Assembly: GCA_033851265.1 (NCBI GenBank)
Contig: JAWWOW010000015.1
Location: 62,001-126,000, forward strand
Source of the DNA: JAWWOW01 sp033851265
GTDB lineage: Bacteria > Actinomycetota > Actinomycetes > JAWWOW01
DNA: 64,000 bases
Direction of reading: 5' to 3'
Below are positions 60,511 to 64,000 of the stretch, one piece after another; the stretch's first letter is position 1; every line of letters begins with the position of its first letter. The position numbers were made by a program, and so were the translations under genes. A model generated the notes under the pieces. The model made no database searches. It worked only from the letters and a program-made list of their open reading frames with translations, and was not told where the DNA came from.

Positions 60511-61599
60511 TCAGCCGGAAACCGTCCAGGTGTCGGCTGAGCGCAACAGAGCGGCCAGATCGGGCTCACCCTGCGCGGTGACTGCGTCCTCGACCTGCTG
60601 AGTCATCTTCTCGTCGTACGTCGACCGGTCCACGTCGCGGAAGATCCCGATTGGCGTGTGTGAGAACTCAAGGTTGTCGAGCCGCGACAGCGCGAATGCG
60701 AGCGACGGGTCATCGGCGTGCGCGTCGTGCACGACCAGTTGCTCGACCAATGTGGTTGCGGTGTCCACGACCTCGAGGCGACCGTCTTTCCACTGCAGAC
60801 CCTTGGCGCCGTCTGTGCCGAACACGATCGGCTCACCGTGCTCCAGGCGCAGCAACACCTCATCGCGCGTGTCGGGGCTCTTCAGTACGTCGAACGCACC
60901 GTCGTTGAAGATGTTGCAGTTCTGGTAGATCTCGACCAGCGACGCGCCTTTGTGAGCTGCTGCTGCGCGCAGCACCGACGTCAGATGCTGCCGGTCGGAG
61001 TCGATGGTCCGCGCAACGAACGTTGACTCGGCACCAAGTGCGAGCGAGATCGGGTTGAACGGATGGTCGAGGGAGCCCATCGGTGTGGACTTCGTAATCT
61101 TGCCCACCTCGGACGTCGGAGAGTACTGACCCTTGGTCAGACCGTAGATGCGGTTGTTGAACAGCAAGATGGTGACGTTGACGTTGCGCCGCAGCACATG
61201 GATCAGGTGGTTGCCGCCGATGGAGAGTGCGTCACCGTCACCGGTGACGACCCACACCGAAAGATCTGGTCGCGCAGAGGCGAGGCCCGTTGCGATCGCT
61301 GGGGCTCGACCGTGGATCGAGTGCAGCCCGTAGGTGTTCATGTAGTACGGAAAGCGCGAGGAGCAACCGATGCCCGAGACGAACACAATGTTCTCCCGGC
61401 GCAGTCCGAGCTCAGGCAGGAATCCCTGCACTGCGGCGAGGATCGCGTAGTCGCCGCACCCCGGGCACCAGCGCACCTCCTGGTCGGAGGTGAACTCCTT
61501 GCGCGTCTGCTCGGCATCCGCGCGGGGGACCAGCGCGAGGCCGGGGAAACTGCTCCCGGAACCGTTCGGCTCGTTGCTCGAGCCGTTTGTGTCAGCCAC
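60511..61599 (-). CDS. korB: 2-oxoacid:ferredoxin oxidoreductase subunit beta (KorB)
   Basis: The TPP-binding half of a CoA-dependent 2-oxoglutarate:ferredoxin oxidoreductase, 362 residues. WCPGCGDYAILAAVQ holds two cluster cysteines, SGIGCSSRFPYYMNTYGLHS and ATGLASARPDL follow, and the TPP-Mg site is VVTGDGDALSIGGNHLIH with LLFNNRIYGLTKGQYSPTS. It yields reduced ferredoxin and succinyl-CoA. GTG overlaps korA by 8 bases. In actinobacteria KorAB can replace or supplement 2-oxoglutarate dehydrogenase. Confidence 0.95.
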   Translation of the reverse strand: MADTNGSSNEPNGSGSSFPGLALVPRADAEQTRKEFTSDQEVRWCPGCGDYAILAAVQGFLPELGLRRENIVFVSGIGCSSRFPYYMNTYGLHSIHGRAPAIATGLASARPDLSVWVVTGDGDALSIGGNHLIHVLRRNVNVTILLFNNRIYGLTKGQYSPTSEVGKITKSTPMGSLDHPFNPISLALGAESTFVARTIDSDRQHLTSVLRAAAAHKGASLVEIYQNCNIFNDGAFDVLKSPDTRDEVLLRLEHGEPIVFGTDGAKGLQWKDGRLEVVDTATTLVEQLVVHDAHADDPSLAFALSRLDNLEFSHTPIGIFRDVDRSTYDEKMTQQVEDAVTAQGEPDLAALLRSADTWTVSG

Positions 61600-63451
61600 T
61601 GTTGATCACGTCCGTGAGTACGCCCGCGAGCTCTTCCGCTTTGAACGGGAGCCCTCGCACGCGGTTGTAGGCGATGGCGTCAACGAGAAAGCGACCGCGG
61701 ATCAGCAACGCGAGCTGACCGAGGTTCATCTCCGGTATGACGACCTTGTCGTAACTGTTGAGCACGTCCTCAGTGTTGGCGGGGAACGGGTTCAGGTGAC
61801 GCAAATGCGCCTGGGCGATCGAGTGTCCAGAGTTGCGCACCCGCCGGCACGCGGCACCGATCGGTCCGTACGTCGATCCCCAACCCAAAACAAGCACCCG
61901 CGCACCGCCGTCCGGGTCATCGACCTCGAGGAGCGGTATGTCGCGCGCGATGCCGTCGACCTTGGCCTGTCGCGTGCGCACCATGAAGTCGTGGTTGGTC
62001 GGGTCGTAGGAGATATCGCCGGACCCGTCGGCCTTCTCGAGGCCACCGATGCGGTGCTCCAAACCCGGCGTACCAGGAATGGCCCACGGCCGGGCGAGGG
62101 TCTCGGGGTCGCGCAAGTAGGGCCAGAAAACCGCCTCGTCACCCTCACCCTTGTTGGGGGCGGTGGTGAACTCGACCGTCAGATCTGGCAGCGACTCCAA
62201 CTCGGGCAATCGCCACGGCTCCGCGCCGTTGGCGAGATAGCCGTCCGAGAGCAGGAAGACCGGGGTGCGGTACTTCAACGCGATCCGTGCTGCCTCGATC
62301 GCGGCGTGGAAGCAGTCGGCGGGCGAGCTGGCGGCGATCACGGGCACAGGCGCTTCACCGTTGCGCCCGAACATCACTTGGAGCAGGTCGGATTGCTCCG
62401 TCTTCGTCGGCAGTCCGGTCGACGGGCCGCCGCGCTGGATGTCACAAATGATGAGGGGCAGCTCGAGTGAGACCGCGAGCCCGATCGTCTCCATCTTCAG
62501 CGAGATACCGGGACCACTCGACGTAGTGACGCCGAGCGCGCCACCGAACGCCGCACCGAGTGCTGCACCGACGCCGGCGATTTCGTCTTCGGCCTGGAAG
62601 GTGCGTACGCCGAAAGCCTTGTGCTTCGACAACTCATGCAAGATGTCAGACGCGGGTGTGATCGGGTACGCGCCGAGGAACAGCGGCAGACCAGACAGTC
62701 GGGATGCCGCGACGAGTCCGTAGGCAAGTGCGACGTTGCCCGAGACATTGCGGTAGGTGCCAGGAGTGAGCTTCGCCGGCTTGACCTCATAGCTGACGGA
62801 GAACGACTCGGTTGTCTCGCCGTAGTTGAAGCCCGCCTTGAACGCCGCAATGTTGGCGCCAGCGATCTCCGGCCGCGCACGGAACTTGGTGTTCAGGAAC
62901 CGCTCGGTGCTCTCGGTTGGCCGGTTGAACAACCAGCTCATCAGCCCGAGCGCGAACATGTTCTTGGCCCGCTCGGCTTCCTTGCGCGACAGTTCGAATT
63001 CCTTGAGCGCCTCGACGGTGAGCGACGTCAGCCCGATCGCGTGCACCTTGTAGTTGTCGAGCGACCCGTCTTCGAGCGGGTTCGATGTGTAGCCCACTTT
63101 GGCGAGGTTGCGCTTGGTGAACTCGTCCTTGTCGAGGATGAGGTCGCCGTTCTCGGGCAGGTCCGCGAGGTTTGCCTTCAACGCCGCAGGGTTCATGGCC
63201 ACGAGGACGTCGGGGCGGTCACCGGGGGTGAGGATGTCGTAGTCCGCGAAGTGCAGCTGGAATCCGGAGACGCCGGCGAGCGTGCCGGCAGGCGCCCGGA
63301 TCTCCGCGGGAAAGTCCGGCAGCGTCGACAGGTCGTTCCCGAACGCTGCGGTCTCAGAGGTGAAACGATCGCCCGTCAACTGCATGCCGTCGCCGGAGTC
63401 GCCGGCGAAACGGATGATGACGCGATCGAGCTGTTTGACCTCTTTGGTCAC
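61592..63451 (-). CDS. korA: 2-oxoacid:ferredoxin oxidoreductase subunit alpha (KorA; fused gamma-alpha)
   Basis: A 619-residue fusion. Residues ~8-190 are the gamma domain (RFAGDSGDGMQLTGDRF, PAEIRAPAGTLAGVSGFQL). The alpha domain follows (GAYPITPASDILHELSKH, FQAEDEIAGVGAALGAAFGG, SSGPGISLKMETIGLAVS, CDIQRGGPSTGLPTKTEQSD). No ferredoxin-type delta domain is present, as usual for actinobacterial KorAB. GTG start with GGGAGG 9-10 nt upstream. It is transcribed away from the second nuoB, 130 bases apart. Confidence 0.95.
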   Translation of the reverse strand: MTKEVKQLDRVIIRFAGDSGDGMQLTGDRFTSETAAFGNDLSTLPDFPAEIRAPAGTLAGVSGFQLHFADYDILTPGDRPDVLVAMNPAALKANLADLPENGDLILDKDEFTKRNLAKVGYTSNPLEDGSLDNYKVHAIGLTSLTVEALKEFELSRKEAERAKNMFALGLMSWLFNRPTESTERFLNTKFRARPEIAGANIAAFKAGFNYGETTESFSVSYEVKPAKLTPGTYRNVSGNVALAYGLVAASRLSGLPLFLGAYPITPASDILHELSKHKAFGVRTFQAEDEIAGVGAALGAAFGGALGVTTSSGPGISLKMETIGLAVSLELPLIICDIQRGGPSTGLPTKTEQSDLLQVMFGRNGEAPVPVIAASSPADCFHAAIEAARIALKYRTPVFLLSDGYLANGAEPWRLPELESLPDLTVEFTTAPNKGEGDEAVFWPYLRDPETLARPWAIPGTPGLEHRIGGLEKADGSGDISYDPTNHDFMVRTRQAKVDGIARDIPLLEVDDPDGGARVLVLGWGSTYGPIGAACRRVRNSGHSIAQAHLRHLNPFPANTEDVLNSYDKVVIPEMNLGQLALLIRGRFLVDAIAYNRVRGLPFKAEELAGVLTDVINSG

Positions 63452-63569
63452 GGACTTGACCCTCCCCCGCGCAGGGCATCTCGGCGCTGATTTCGGTCGT
63501 CGTACGCACCTGACGGTGACTCAAGTGTACGTCGCAGGCACTCGCCGGGTTTACACACCTGGATGTTCC

Positions 63570-63575
63570 TACGAT
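63570..63575 (+). promoter_or_regulatory. Candidate -10 element for leaderless nuoB2 transcript
   Basis: TACGAT ends 6 bases before the GTG at 63582, in the 130-bp divergent region with korA. On the opposite strand TACACT (63529-63524) is a possible -10 for korA. Confidence 0.45.
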
Positions 63576-63581
63576 GACCGT

Positions 63582-64000
63582 GTGACGGTCACCACACCGG
63601 ATCGGCTGACCCTCGATTGGGGGCGGCGGTTCCACCTGTCGTTGTTCAACCTCGGGCTGGCCTGTTGCGCAGTCGAGGTCGTCGCCGCCGCTGACCGGCT
63701 CCGACGCGACGCTGGTTCGCCCTTACTTACCAATAAGCCACGCGAAGCGCACGTGATGGTCGTTTCGGGCACGCTCACCGACAAGCTCGCCCCGGCGGTG
63801 CTCCCGTTGTACGACGCGCTACCCGCTCCGCGTCACGTCGTCTCCTTCGGTGCCTGCGCCACCTGCGGCGGGCCCTACTGGGACAGCTACTCCGTAACCA
63901 AGGGCGTCGACCAACTGATCCCCGTCGACCTGTACATCCCCGGCTGCCCGCCGCGACCAGAAGCGCTGCTGGCCGGACTCAGCCGCCTCGACGAGATCAT
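63582..64000 (+). CDS. Second NADH-quinone oxidoreductase subunit B homologue (3' truncated by window edge)
   Basis: The frame is open from GTG 63582 to the window end (139 codons seen). It is a clear NuoB relative: FNLGLACCAVEVVAAADRL, HVVSFGACATCGGPYWDSY and PVDLYIPGCPPRPEALL supply the N2 ligands (CC, C, C), with one additional Cys in the second motif. It is shorter at the N-terminus and diverged from the nuoB at 28.0 kb. It likely opens a second, partial nuo operon of the type known in Streptomyces, which lacks the NADH module. The divergent korAB genes fit a ferredoxin-fed enzyme. No nuoA precedes it. Confidence 0.88.
   Translation, partial: MTVTTPDRLTLDWGRRFHLSLFNLGLACCAVEVVAAADRLRRDAGSPLLTNKPREAHVMVVSGTLTDKLAPAVLPLYDALPAPRHVVSFGACATCGGPYWDSYSVTKGVDQLIPVDLYIPGCPPRPEALLAGLSRLDEI

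Overview
This window is about 64 kb of high-GC actinobacterial chromosome. The evidence is an autoregulated rex-hemACD(B) heme cluster, a BldC-type regulator, the futalosine (mqn) route to menaquinone, system II cytochrome c maturation, a 14-subunit nuo operon, KorAB, many GTG/TTG starts and ATGA-type overlaps. It looks like a non-Streptomyces actinomycete; the genus cannot be fixed by reading. No rRNA, tRNA, CRISPR array, transposase or prophage gene was seen. Overall it reads as core respiratory chromosome.

Layout. 1-1.65 kb: the 3' end of a penicillin-binding protein gene, convergent with a secreted CAP-domain protein whose leader folds like a cyclic di-GMP (GEMM-I) riboswitch. 2-10.3 kb: glutaredoxin-like protein with a tandemly amplified 3' end, then rex, hemA, hemC, a cobA/hemD-type fusion, hemB, a CsbD-like stress protein, hemL and a histidine phosphatase. 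10.4-14.4 kb: resA, ccdA, resB, ccsA (cytochrome c maturation). 14.5-17.5 kb: UbiD/UbiA/UbiX homologues for late menaquinone steps, then bldC. 18.1-19.8 kb: a large exported protein ending in an LAXTG-type sortase signal. 19.8-26.2 kb: mqnE, mqnA, mqnC, an aminofutalosine-deaminase candidate and menG, with a receiver-only response regulator and an RsbW-like ATPase among them. 26.2-44.1 kb: a geranylgeranyl-reductase-family flavoprotein, nuoA to nuoN and a polyprenyl diphosphate synthase. 44.1-48.8 kb (minus strand): AtuA-like protein, acyl-CoA dehydrogenase, class V aminotransferase, GNAT. 48.8-50 kb: NUDIX hydrolase and sugar nucleotidyltransferase. 50.2-58.5 kb: two adjacent ~1,370-1,400-residue exported parallel beta-helix paralogues. 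58.5-64 kb: VOC protein, K+/H+ antiporter, korAB, and divergently a second, truncated nuoB.

How the parts fit. Most of the window builds one aerobic chain: heme for cytochromes, cytochrome c assembly, menaquinone and its side chain, and complex I. Two Rex operator matches, one before rex-hem and one before the flavoprotein-nuo operon, suggest that one NADH/NAD+ sensor sets both. KorAB plus a second nuoB start suggests a separate ferredoxin-fed complex I-like enzyme continuing beyond the right edge. Several stand-alone genes have a TANNNT hexamer 6-7 nt before the start codon, the pattern of leaderless transcripts.

The least explained items are the riboswitch-like leader, the repeated glutaredoxin gene end, the twin giant beta-helix proteins, the LAXTG protein, and the receiver protein inside the menaquinone genes.
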